From assembly GCF_037975245.1 (NCBI RefSeq), contig NC_092572.1, forward strand, positions 4,317,501 to 4,381,500: a stretch of DNA of 64,000 bases, read 5' to 3'. This document shows positions 23,265 through 35,619 of this stretch, piece by piece (the first letter of the stretch is position 1; each line of letters starts with the position of its first letter). Under the pieces are notes generated by a model. It made no database searches. It had not been told where the DNA came from and was given only the letters and a program-made list of their open reading frames with translations. This DNA is from Apostichopus japonicus (taxonomy: Eukaryota > Echinodermata > Holothuroidea > Aspidochirotida > Stichopodidae). The position numbers were made by a program, and so were the translations under genes.

Positions 23265-24935
23265 CGTGTACAATTTCCCTTGATATAAGTACACGAGTAC
23301 AACAGCATGATACAATAACAAGTAGAAATTCCTCTTGATATGAGTACACGAGTATAACAGAATGAGTACAATAACAAGAAGAATTCCCCTTGATATGAGT
23401 ACACGGGTATAACAGCATGAATACAATTACAAGTAGAATTCACCTTGATATGAGTACACGATTACAACAGCATGAATACAATTACAAGTAGAATTCACCT
23501 TGATATGAGTACACGAGTATAACAGCATGAGTACAATAACAAGTAGAATTCACCTTGATATGAGTACACGAGTATAACAGAATGAGTACAATTACAAGTA
23601 GGATTCCTCTTGATATGAGTACTCGAGTACAACAGCATGAGTACAATAACAAGTAGAATTTCCCTTGATATGAGTACACGAGTACAACAGCATGAGTACA
23701 ATAACAAGTAGAATTCACCTTGATATGAGTACACGAGTATAACAGCATGAGTACAATTACAAGTAGGATTCCTCTTGATATGAGTACTCGAGTACAACAG
23801 CATGAGTACAATAACAAGTAGAATTTCCCTTGATATGAGTACACGAGTACAACAGCATGAGTACAATTACAAGTAGAATTCCCCTTGATATGAGTACGAG
23901 TATTACAGCATGAGTACAATTACAAGTAGAATTCCCCTTGATATGAGTACACGAGTATAACAGCATGAGTACAATTACAAGTAGGATTCCTCTTGATATG
24001 AGTACTCGAGTACAACAGCATGAGTACAATAACAAGTAGAATTCCCCTTGATATGAGTACATAAATACAGCAACATGAGTACAATAACAAGTAGGATTCC
24101 CCTTGATATGAGTATACAAGTATAACAGCATGAGTACAATAACAAGTAGAATTCACCTTGATATGAGTACACGAGTACAACAGCATGAGTACAATTACAA
24201 GTAGAATTCCCCTTGATATGAGTACACGAGTATAACAGAATGAGTACAATTACAAGTAGAATTCCCCTTGATATGAGTACACGAGTATAACAGAATGAGT
24301 ACAATTACAAGTAGAATTTCCCTTGATATGAGTAAACGAGTACAACAGCATGAGTACAATAACAAGTAGAATTCCCCTTGATATGAGTACACGAGTATAA
24401 CAGAATGAGTACAATTACAAGTAGAATTCCCCTTGATATGAGTAAACGAGTACAACAGCATGAGTACAATAACAAGTAGAATTCCCCTTGATATGAGTAC
24501 ACGGGTATAACAGCATGAGTACAATTACGAGTAGAATTTCCCTTGATATGAGTACACGAGTACAACAGCATGAGTACAATTGCCAGTAGAATTCCCCTTG
24601 ATATGAGTACACGAGTACAACAGCATGGGTACAATTACAAGTAGAAATTCCCCTTGATATGAGTACACGAGTACAACAGCATCGGTACAATTACAAGTAG
24701 AATTCCCCTTGATATGAGTACACGAGTACAACAGCATCGGTACAATTACAAGTAGAAATCCCCTTGATATGAGTACACAAGTGCAACAGCATGAGTACAA
24801 TTACAAGTAGAATCCCCCTTGATATGAGTACACGAGTACAACAGCATGAGTACAATAACAAGTCATTCCCATTGATATGAGTACACGAGTACAACAGCAT
24901 GAGAACAATTACCAGTAGAAATTCCCCAAGATATG
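23265..24935. repeat. 55-bp minisatellite, about 30 copies
   Basis: Tandem 55-bp units (GTACAATTACAAGTAGAATT, then CCCCTTGATATGAGTACACG, then AGTATAACAGCATGA) with variants ACAAT[A/T]ACAAG, TTCCCC/TTCACC/TTTCCC and TATAAC/TACAAC. The unit is 1 modulo 3 and the minus strand is largely free of stops in all frames, giving repeated artefact frames with a Tyr-Ser-Cys-Cys-Tyr-Thr-Arg-Val-Leu-Ile-Ser-Arg theme. Variant pairs alternate in places, hinting at a 110-bp higher-order unit around 24.2-24.5 kb. Confidence 0.95.
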
Positions 24936-25147
24936 ACAAGGCTGTTATCGGGTGTACGAGTCCTTAATCTTACACTAGTACCGCTACTAGACGTCAAAAA
25001 GTATCCCGAGTACGAACGGTGCTAGTACAAATCGGTGAAAGCAAGTACGCGAACAAAAAATGCATTGGAATGTGCGTATCAATTCGGACTAGGACTCATA
25101 ACAAGTCTGCCTTATACAGAACGGGCTGGACACAAAGAATAAGTAGC

Positions 25148-25446
25148 CGATTTACACAGAGATTACAGTAACTACTGGAAATCTTAAAGTTTTTTACCAC
25201 AGTAAAAACTGGATCGTGCTGACAAATCTGATAAATCGGTAGCATGTGCTATAAGGATTACAGTAAGAACTTAGGATATGTGTAATCCCAACAAATCCCA
25301 ACAACTTGATTTATTGGAATTACACATATCCTCAGTTCTTACTGTAATCCTTATTGCACATGCTACCGATTTATATCACGATCCAGTATTTACTGCGATA
25401 AAAAACTTTAAAATTTACAGTATTAACTGTGTTCTCTGTGTGTATC
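25148..25446. repeat. Long imperfect inverted repeat (arms ~135 bp, loop ~28 bp)
   Basis: The left arm (25149-25287) reads GATTTACACAGAGA... to ...GGATATGTGTAAT, and the right arm (25318-25446) is its reverse complement to ...TCTCTGTGTGTATC. The innermost 90 bp, including ATCGGTAGCATGTGC and GGATTACAGTAAGAAC, are almost identical. It could be a MITE or a hairpin RNA source. No TSD is evident. Confidence 0.9.
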
Positions 25447-25714
25447 GGGTGGAATAAAGGGTAATGCGAACAAACTCACTGCGCTGACTGCTTCAGTGCG
25501 GACAATATTAGCGACATACAAAGAGGGAATTGACAGAGATTATGTGTGTCACAAAGCCACTGCACACAGTTTATGGAGGTTAACTCAACTGGAAATTCTA
25601 AATTTAGCCAAAATAACGTCAAGTCTATTTCTAAGAAATAGCTAATAAAACGAATTACCATGCTCAGGCTTACACTTCGCCTCCAATTTTTGTTTATGCC
25701 TGTTTAAGCAAATG

Positions 25715-27234
<1,520 letters not shown>

Positions 27235-27254
27235 AATAAATATATATATATTTA

Positions 27255-27298
27255 GGGGATAAATACGAGGGGAACCGGGTACCCTCGTTTTTATCCCC
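27255..27298. repeat. Hairpin, 17-bp stem next to (TA)n
   Basis: GGGGATAAATACGAGGG (27255-27271) pairs with CCCTCGTTTTTATCCCC (27282-27298) with one mismatch and a 10-base loop. Confidence 0.85.
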
Positions 27299-28403
27299 AT
27301 TCATAAATGACCCTCACGAATGTTAGAAAACGGCATTTTTTCGCTAATTTTTGCTGATCTGTATTCTCCTTATGCCTCCCTTGATCTTTTTTTCCGGAAT
27401 GACGTAATAGTCACCTCATGTAAAACGAACATTAAGAGTGAAAAAATACGAATGAAGCAGTATCGTTTGGTCTTAAATTTTGGTAGTGTAATCAATTCAA
27501 ACACTCAAAAATGGAGGGAAATGACAATTAAATAAGAACAAATGAACAAATTTCTAAAGATAACATTTTAAAACTTATTTTTGACCTACCAGGTCAAATT
27601 GCGCAATAAACAGATGCTGAGTTGTGTGTGTTCTGGAAATTCCTTAAACGCTACAACAGTTAGGCTATAGCAACGTTGCCTGTTGCTAACATTCTTTTGA
27701 GTAGAACTCGTCTATCCCTAGTCGGTAGATGAACCGTTCAAATAAACGTTTACTGGGCCTGAGAATGAGCAGTTTTTTGAAGAGGTTCCGAGCCCCATTG
27801 TATGATTGTTCGACAGGTTTGGACTTGTAGTAACCGCAGTGTTATTGCGAGTCTGAAAGATCGCTAGGCCTAGTCCCTGGTCAGTCATGTCGTTACTGCT
27901 AGAATTAGTAGTAGGCCTAGTGCTTACGATATTGCTAGGCTTAGCGACAATGTTTCTTCTGTTATAGTGTCAACATTGGACGCGTTACGCTTCGGTTCTT
28001 CGTTGAAGCACCTCGATAAGGTTGCTGACATTGACTCTAGCTCAAAATTAAGCTCAAAATTAATCCCTAAGTCATTCATGTTACTCGAAGTATTTAGCTG
28101 GATGATTTAAGAAGTACGTACAGTGTGTAGGCTATTGAGACTCGGTGTGTGTGAAAACATATACAGTACTACTGCTGTAACTAATTGCAAGTAGGCTATA
28201 TATACTGTACAGTATTCTTTTGCAATTTGAAACATTTCTTTGCCCATAAACATATTTGCTTATACTCATGGCAATGTACACCATGTCTTCATTTCTTTTA
28301 ATTATGACTTCATGATTGCCACGGCAACAAACCAGTGTTTGTCTAACATTTCGATCCTGAAGCAATTCTCCTCTCTATACACTTCTCCTCTCTATACACT
28401 GAC
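27299..28403. other. No recognised feature
   Basis: Contains two TAGGCCTA-type palindromes (27866, 27913) but no supported exon. Confidence 0.4.
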
Positions 28404-28436
<33 letters not shown>

Positions 28437-28458
28437 ATATATACATATCACCAATATA

Positions 28459-28521
<63 letters not shown>

Positions 28522-28532
28522 TTATATATATT

Positions 28533-28616
<84 letters not shown>
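28404..28616. repeat. (TA)n microsatellite with TTTATA interruptions
   Basis: Two long TA tracts joined by ATTTATATTTATATTT-type interruptions. Confidence 0.95.
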
Positions 28617-28618
<2 letters not shown>

Positions 28619-28830
28619 TATATTGTTGACAAGCAAGATAATGAAATACAGAACACTTCATTCGACGTTCCTTCAGCTTGGTGGTATCATATTCCACTGG
28701 GGTGGGGTGGCATGTGAGCGAGGTCCCATGTATGTATAAATATTACAACCCCGACCCCAATGGCAGGTTTGAGGAATAGTGGCGCGGGTCAGGAGTTAAA
28801 ACCATTGTACAGTTATTGAAATCACTGCCT

Positions 28831-29151
28831 ATGGCGGCACCATTCCCGCGTGAAAAACGTTTTAAAGCTATTGCGGGCGGAAGGACTGTCCCACCCCTCC
28901 CACCCCTCCCGGGGAACGTTCGCTTGGTAAGAATGATGCATATTACACAGCTCGACGCGCAAGACACCCACACCTTTAACTATCCTCACTTTGACATGGT
29001 TTGTCCTTTCTCCTTTTGTGTATTTGTATTATTCCTGTTAATTAAAGGTGGGATCGCTCGTAATTTCCTCGTAAATTCTGTCCTTCACACCACCCGATTC
29101 AAAAATAATATCAATACTACCCTCTATCGGATCGTCGCTGTTGTCTCGTAA
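28831..29151 (+). CDS. Candidate small ORF or first exon
   Basis: An ATG in fair context (CCTATGG, 28831) opens MAAPFPREKRFKAIAGG, then a Pro-rich PPLPPLPG stretch in a locally GC-rich patch. After 32 codons a consensus donor, CGCTTG|GTAAGA, occurs at 28926/28927. Without splicing the frame runs 107 codons to 29151 and includes a hydrophobic segment (PFSFCVFVLFLL). Both readings are possible. On the minus strand a 70-codon frame at 29038-29245 is also open. No family is recognised. Confidence 0.28.
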   Translation: MAAPFPREKRFKAIAGGRTVPPLPPLPGNVRLVRMMHITQLDAQDTHTFNYPHFDMVCPFSFCVFVLFLLIKGGIARNFLVNSVLHTTRFKNNINTTLYRIVAVVS

Positions 29152-29256
29152 TTTCTCAGCAATCCCGTATTTACGGCTAGTAAGCAATAAACGGGTTCGG
29201 TTACTTGAACGGTGGCCTTGGCGAAATTCCTGCATAGTTTCTTGTCTGTGGCAGTA

Positions 29257-29462
29257 CAGGGAGTTGTTATGGAACAACTCCCTGGTCAGTAGTATGCGGT
29301 ATTACGCCGCGTTTTCGTGTGTGTTGTGTGATACAAAACTCAGTGCTTTGTTTTACGTTCAGAACTTTTCACAACTAATGGGCTGTACAGTATAGGTTAC
29401 GGTCGAGCTTTGCATCAGGCGTAATAGTTCGACCAGGGAGCTGCAACTCTAGCAGTTCCCTG
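29257..29462. mobile_element. Short element bracketed by two hairpins (copy 1)
   Basis: Starts with the 28-bp palindrome CAGGGAGTTGTTATGG...CAACTCCCTG (29257-29284) and ends with a second hairpin, CAGGGAGCTGCAA...GCAGTTCCCTG (29434-29462). A second, diverged copy with the same layout lies at 54098-54302. CAGGG...CCCTG ends would suit a hAT-related MITE. No TSD was established. Confidence 0.5.
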
Positions 29463-31687
29463 CTTTTACTCTTTTAGGCCTACATGGTGAGCAGTCGAAG
29501 TCAAGAAACAGCTCAAGAAACTAATAGTTATGAACTTTATGTCTGATTCACGCTGACTGGTGTCACAAAAAGACAAACGCGAATGAGTGAAAAAATTGAC
29601 TGAAGTGATTACAAACTATTGGGTATCAAACGTAAAGTCAAGTCCGTCATGTGTGAACAATTGGTATTTCAGCCAATTTAGGTATTAATTATACATAGAC
29701 TGAGTCACAGCTTACATTGTATTTTATATATAAATTTTAGTTATATATCAGGAGGGAAAGACAAAGCATTTTATGTCATATACCATATACAGATAAATAT
29801 GTATATTTAATTATTTTTGGACTCCTGGCAACGGGCCCTTTAGGCGATCACAGAGCACTTGCCCTAGCTGCACCCCGTCCTCCTAACCGGTGCACTTAAA
29901 CCCTGTCCTTGCACCCCTTTGACCCGAATTAAAAAATAACGAAACTTGAACGGAAAAGGAAAGGAAAATACGTTGCCATAAGGGGCGGCTCCACCCTCTT
30001 TAGAAAGGATTGGCAAAAAGGGAATAAGTACATGAACAATAAACTAATAGTTATTTCCATTGAAAAGTGTCTCGCTGAGCATCGGCCGTCAAAGCAAAAA
30101 ACTTTTTTTTTTTCTAAATCACGTCAGTGTATTGCTTTCCAGCGTACTGTACTCCCAGAATTGACTATCCTGTTTCTTGTTCCGAACGGCTCCCAACGAA
30201 ATGCCAAAAAGTCGGCAACGGGGTTGGGGTGGGTTACCCAGCTCCACCATGGGGCACCTCATCACGACTGACTCGAATTACAACTCGTAACTTTAACTGA
30301 AATTGGATTGAATTTAAAAAAATATATACTAGATGTCTGCATGGATCATACTTATCTATACTATTGTGTGACCATATAGGCGAACGGGCTCTATATAGTC
30401 AACCAGGAGAGACTGGGGGGAAACTTTTTTTCTTGCCACAGAAAATTAAACATTGCCCGGAAGTTCCTAGCACGATTAATTCATTTCAAACTTCGACGGC
30501 AATGAAGGACAAAGAGAACCGTATAGGCCTATGCCTGACTATAAGATCATTGAACCATCACGAACAACTCCGAATAATCTTCCATTTGCCGATTCATGAC
30601 ACTGGGAAGTAAGGGGTGGGGGGGGTGGGGCTTTCCATTTGATCCGCAAGTATATTGAACGGTCACCACAACAAGGGTGTATAGCTTGGGACTAGCACGG
30701 GGAGACTTGTCAACCTTGTGAACTTTTTTGGGGGTGGGATGCGGGGGGGGGGGGGATTCGCAAACTAAAACATACAGGGTAAACAGAGGGGAGGAAAGAG
30801 GTCAAGAAAGAAAGCGTGAAAGACAGATGAAGGGATGGAGGAAGAAAGTAAAGAAAATGTGGAGATGGAGGCTAGGGGTAGAGATAGATATGATATGAAA
30901 GTACAGAGAGAAAAAAACCAAGAGCAGAAAAATGGAGATCACTGGGATACTGTCAAATACACAAGAAGAATATACAATCTAAATACTGGAATTAAATAAT
31001 GCACCACATAAATACAGCTTTATGACATCAAGAAATCAAAGGGGAAGGATATAATGTTTCAAGGATGCTGGAAAATAAGACACAACAGAGAAGATGATTA
31101 TGGTTTCTGATCTATTAGGCTTCTTCTCTCTACTGCTACCAGGATGTAAGAGACCACAGGGACTCGCACAACTCTTTAAGTTGTGATGACCTCTGACCCT
31201 TACTATGCCTAACTGTTATCTTGCCAGGAAATAAATACACCAGTGCATGAGAGGAGGTGAGAGACAGGACTGATTGATCGTGTCGATAGGGGTACATGTG
31301 ATTCAAGAAGATAGATGTAAAGATTAGCATCGTTTGGACACTTCAAATGGGACCCCCTCCCCACCCCCCCACACCCTCCCCCACGTTCAAATCATATCCC
31401 CTCCTGGCAACGGAAATGAACACCAGTATAAATAAACCGATACAGATATTTATACACGCTGTGCGTGTAGGCCTATATACAATAATATAAAGCTGGCCAT
31501 TCTCTGATTGTTACTCCTTGATTGAATTTCCCCAACCTTGCCCACCTTGACTTAGAGGGTGGCCAAGCTCCTGATTCACAGTCATAGCTACTATCGAACA
31601 AAATGGACGAAAGCAATTTATCTCAATCTGGTGATGCAGATGTATCATTAGCTGCTAATCCAACATTTGTGAATGTCGCACAACCTG
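29463..31687. other. No recognised gene; purine-rich and poly-G tracts
   Basis: G-runs at 30614-30630 and 30743-30754, and a GA-rich stretch at 30785-30945. Candidate frames here lack splice support or coding character. Confidence 0.4.
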
Positions 31688-31890
31688 TCAACAAAAGTCT
31701 GGGAAAAGTGCTTGCCCCTGCCATATGTATGATCTCTTTTGTTCAGGATCATGTAAATGTGGCAATGTGTATTCGTATAGTCTGAGGTTTTTCTCCCATG
31801 CTGCTCCATATCTAATCCTACTGGTAACATTGGACAGAACATTGGCAGATGGCTTCTTGAGAGGTGTTGAAGTAACTGGATCAGGAGTAT
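31688..31890 (-). CDS. Three-exon gene, exon 3 (terminal)
   Basis: The acceptor on the minus strand is TTATGTAATCTCTACAG, so the exon starts at 31890. It completes the Asp codon begun in exon 2 (G + AT) and codes for TPDPVTSTPLKKPSANVLSN and on through YEYTLPHLHDPEQKRSY to FPDFC, then TGA at 31690-31688. The opposite strand has a competing short frame starting MDESNLSQ (31603), but only the minus frame is phase-compatible with a chain of three exons. Function unknown. Confidence 0.55.
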
Positions 31891-32044
31891 CTGTAGAGAT
31901 TACATAAAACAAGAGTTACTAGATTGCAAGTATCCTGCTATAGCTTCTATGGCTGTGACTAAAAATATACCTTTTGTTTAGAACTTATCACACTTATGCA
32001 GCACTGGAAACTGATATTTCAATTTAAATGGTGTCATTGAGTTT

Positions 32045-32690
32045 AGAGGACATTGAAGTTACAAGTATGTTGGTGAAACCAAGACCACCCTCAAGAAGCA
32101 GTTCTAGTCACAAGTCAATACCATGAAAATGGAGACTCCAGTAGGGGAACACTTTCAGCTGCCCAATCATACCATTAAAGACATGTCCCAACAGGTAACT
32201 GAATTCGTAGAGCGGTGAGGTGGCAGAACGGGAGAGTGCACGTCTGCAGTACCTGAGGTCCCTGGTTCAAACCTCGGTGTCGACACTGACACCAATTTTC
32301 ACCCCGCTCCTTTCTCGTGGTAGGAAAGTGGCTACACGTGGAAGCGGTACTCACGTCCTTCGGAGGGGACGTTAAAATTGCGGTCCCGGGAGCAGGATTA
32401 CACACCCCTGCCTCGTTACTTCAGGGCACTATTCGAAAAGAGAAGGCGAAATTCGCCGGTGTCCTTCCACGCACAAAAAACATGGAGCCTCAATAATTAC
32501 CGACTAAGGATTTCCTTAGTTTGCTGAAGCACCTTCGGGTGGAAGCAGAACACGAGGTGTATCGTATCGTATCGTACTGAATTCGTAGACTAACCATCTC
32601 AGACATAGTACACCACAGCAGAGATAAAGTGAGTGGACGGAATGCCCTAGCACCATTCAACTGAATAGGCTCAATATACAGGAAGGACAT
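32045..32690 (+). pseudogene. Penelope-like element fragment (GIY-YIG endonuclease)
   Basis: At 32070-32190 the plus strand reads YKYVGETKTTLKKQF, a stop, then ETPVGEHFQLPNHTIKDM. This matches the layout of the GIY-YIG endonuclease of Penelope-like retroelements (YVGET..., then a pv..HF...H...D block). It contains stops and is interrupted by a SINE at 32212-32575, after which residual sequence (32576-32690) may continue it. It is nonfunctional and lies within intron 2 of the minus-strand gene. Confidence 0.55.
32198..32589 (+). mobile_element. tRNA-derived SINE with 14-bp TSD
   Basis: The body is 32212-32575. The head has a box A-like GTGGCAGAACGGGAGAG and a box B-like GGTTCAAACCTC about 40 bp later. 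The tail is (TATCG)n at about 32558-32575. The flanks carry an identical 14-bp duplication, ACTGAATTCGTAGA, at 32198-32211 and 32576-32589. Inserted into the Penelope-like fragment, so it is younger than that fragment. Confidence 0.88.
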
Positions 32691-33132
32691 GACTAACTTT
32701 ATCCTGCTCCATCTCTGTATTCTGCTATAGTTTATTCGCCCTCTCTCCTTACTTAATCCTCGCTTTGTACTCCACAGTTTATCTAAATACCTCTGCTTTC
32801 ACTGACTCCTTTTGTTCAATACACCATTAACTTCTTTCTTTGTGTTCACCATGTCCTCTCTGTTCCAGGCTCTATTGTGTCTCTTGAATTTACTGTTACT
32901 AGTCAGTTTGCCTCTAAAGAAGATCCTGATAATATCAGGCCCACTTACTTTTATAAATTTTCATACACATGTATGCTTTTTAGTGGATGAGCAATATGCT
33001 ACCATTTTTTTCTTTTCTTTTGGAATTAAATGAGAATGAAATTGTATTATTTTTCTGATCACATCAGATCAGATAAGATTAGCACTGCTCTTCCAGTCTG
33101 TAATTCATGCAAGGATAAACATATAAATTTAC
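32691..33132. other. Intron 2 sequence of the minus-strand gene
   Basis: T/C-rich stretches on the plus strand; the donor of exon 2 (GTAAAT on the minus strand) abuts at 33132. No further feature. Confidence 0.4.
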
Positions 33133-33233
33133 CTTCTCCTTTCTGAGTGTCAACTGATCTTTCTGTGGTGACAGCTGCTGAGAATGCCTCTGTTTGACTT
33201 TCAGCATCTTTCCGGAAAAGATGCATTTGAAAC
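33133..33233 (-). CDS. Three-exon gene, exon 2
   Basis: A 101-bp internal exon with acceptor TTTGGTTTCATTGTATAG and donor GAGAAG|GTAAAT on the minus strand. Entering with the two bases left by exon 1 (AG + G = Arg), it reads FQMHLFRKDAESQTEAFSAA and then VTTERSVDTQKGE, leaving one base for exon 3. The acidic and Ser/Thr-rich ESQTE segment has coding character. Phase agreement on both sides is the main evidence. Confidence 0.55.
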
Positions 33234-34883
33234 CTATACAATGAAACCAAAAAAATTGTCCGTAAATCATATAACTGAAATAGTAATTTTACTGTACACC
33301 CCAAGCTTAATTGTATGCATAATGAATCTGGTAATGACCAAATCATTACAAACATACATGTTTTTATCATACCTACCCAAGAAAAAATATGAAAGAGAAA
33401 AGTAACAAACAAACACTTAGGCATATTTCAATAATAACATATTGTTAACCCACATTGATTTAAACCCAGATAAGGATGAGATATTCTTTCATACTCTTCT
33501 TCAACATATCCATAAACCGCGGTACCTTTCAAGAATTGTAAGGATAATTTTGTGTTGCCCAACTGCTTGCCCAACAACTTGAGCTCACATGTCAATGTAA
33601 AATTTACTATGTAAACTTCCTGTCTTAGTGAACTGATTGGTTTCATATCGCTAAAAGATGTCCAGTCTTTTGATGAGAGTTTGATGTACACTCATTATTT
33701 ACCTACTGTGTAAACTTCCTGTTTATGTGAGCAGTTGGTTTCATGAGTGAGAATTGAGATGCTACTGTAGCTTACACCATGACATAAGCCCACCATTGTG
33801 AAAAATTCCTGTTTACACATGAATAGCTTGATTTCAGACTACCATTAATTTAACGCTAGATTACTCTCCACAAGAGATAGTTTCGGCCACCAAATTTAAT
33901 AGATATTATAATTTTTGAACACTAAACATCAGATCATTCACAAGAAGCTGAACAAAAACAAGCATAGTATATACTGACTATATATAAAAAATATGATAAC
34001 TTAGCACAGCATCATAAAGTATGAGCATCAGGCCTACACGCAAAAAAAAACTGGTACTTTCTTACCTCCAGGCATGGCTATATAAAGGTTTATATAGGTA
34101 TAGCTATATGTACTAATATGGTCCCTCAATTTGTGAGGCTAATTTACCTAACTTCTTGCATAGCAGTTGGGTTCCTTCAAAAATCCCAAACACAGATATG
34201 TACACATGATTGCTGGAATATTGGACAGACAGTCAGTAGATAACAGTATAACACCCTGTTGCCCAAATGAACCATTAAAACTTGATTGCATATATGCTGG
34301 CTGTGGCTGACCTTAGAAAAACCTAAGGTCTAGTTGCATACGCAGCGGTGTGAAAACATGTGAATCAGTTAGGAGTGATTCTAAATTATTTATGTAGATG
34401 TATTATTTTTATAGGAAAAATTGCAGGTCCATGTGGTTGTACTTGTACAGCACAGTAGGCCTTCCTCACTGGTGTATATTACAAAATTAGGGAATACAGT
34501 TACTATGAACACTAAATTCTGATTACTTATTACTAATACTATAGGCCTTACTCCTATGTTATATGCCCAGTTAATTTTGACTGGGCATAGGTGAGGCTTT
34601 TCTTTCAAATGCTCATTCACAAGAATTATTCTTCAAACAAGGACAGCTGATAACAATTTAGAACCTGGAGGGGGTGGGGATGAACAGATCACCTAGGCCT
34701 AGTGGTTAGAAAATATATTTCCATCAATTTGTTGAGGCAAAAACAGTTTACTTTTTGGTGATGAGAAGGCCCAGCTTTCCATGGCATAAATATGAGGAGT
34801 GAAACTAAAGACCCCCAGTCCCTGTGAGTCTTCTTTAGGAAGGATATTTTAATTTTTAACTGTATACAGTACAAAGTGGCTAT
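33234..34883. other. Intron 1 (part)
   Basis: Intron sequence of the minus-strand gene, AT-rich, with no other supported element up to the MITE-like repeat at 34884. Confidence 0.4.
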
Positions 34884-35104
34884 TCTTACAACTAGTCGTA
34901 AGAATAATTTCCGACTACGCATGGGCAGTTGCTATTTTTATGATTAGGAGTACTAATTTTACGACGATGAGTAACAATAACTTCCGGTTAGGGTTAGGGT
35001 TATGTTTAGGGTTACCTCTACTACATGCGCAGTTGCTTTATTTACTGCACTTGAATTTGCCTTTGTCGTAAGAATAGTTTATAATTGTTACGACTAGTCG
35101 TAAG
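34884..35104. mobile_element. MITE-like repeat with palindromic ends and telomere-like core
   Basis: Both ends carry the near-palindrome CTTAC[A/G]ACTAGTCGTAAG (34888-34905 and 35086-35103). TCGTAAGAATA is also repeated at 35069, and CATGxGCAGTTGCT occurs on both sides. The middle has GGTTAGGGTTAGGGTT with a further TTTAGGG (34987-35012), an interstitial telomere-type (TTAGGG) motif. Located in intron 1 of the minus-strand gene. Confidence 0.5.
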
Positions 35105-35619
35105 AAACGGCCTATACAGTATCCTCATGACAAGCATTCACAAACAGTGATGATGATGACTCAGTAATACAACTTACTGCTATTTTGTGCTAGGATAAGT
35201 ATGATAAGGTTAGCATACGCTAGGTCCATTGGAAAAATAATGAATGATAGGCCTAGTTACAAAGCCTAGGCTCATCAAATCATGTATGTTACAAATACAA
35301 TAGCATAGACACTGCGAAGTTCGAACACCTAAGCCTTAAAATACCCCAAAAACTATCTTCATTTTATTGACAGATATGTACGTACATACTTGCGCACGGG
35401 TCATTTTGGAGAGGAAATAACTGTAGCTTCCTAGTTTTTAGTGATATTGGCTTTCGCTTGTAGGTTATCATGGTGAAATCGTGTATTTCTTAGGGGTGTC
35501 CGAACTTTGCAGTTTTCTGTACTTCGCAATACTGACAGTTACCTAGGACAATACCCTGTAGTACTACTATGTACTAGTATTACCCTATACAGTTTTAGCC
35601 TAGCTTAGCAAATCATTAC

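Noticed and set aside
23184-24939. Series of overlapping minus-strand frames of 80-145 codons
   Set aside because: Artefacts of the 55-bp minisatellite, each starting at the same Met position of successive units.
33059-33424. Continuous 121-codon minus frame read as one gene
   Set aside because: Only the central 101 bp has splice boundaries and phase agreement; the flanking residues look like intron translation.
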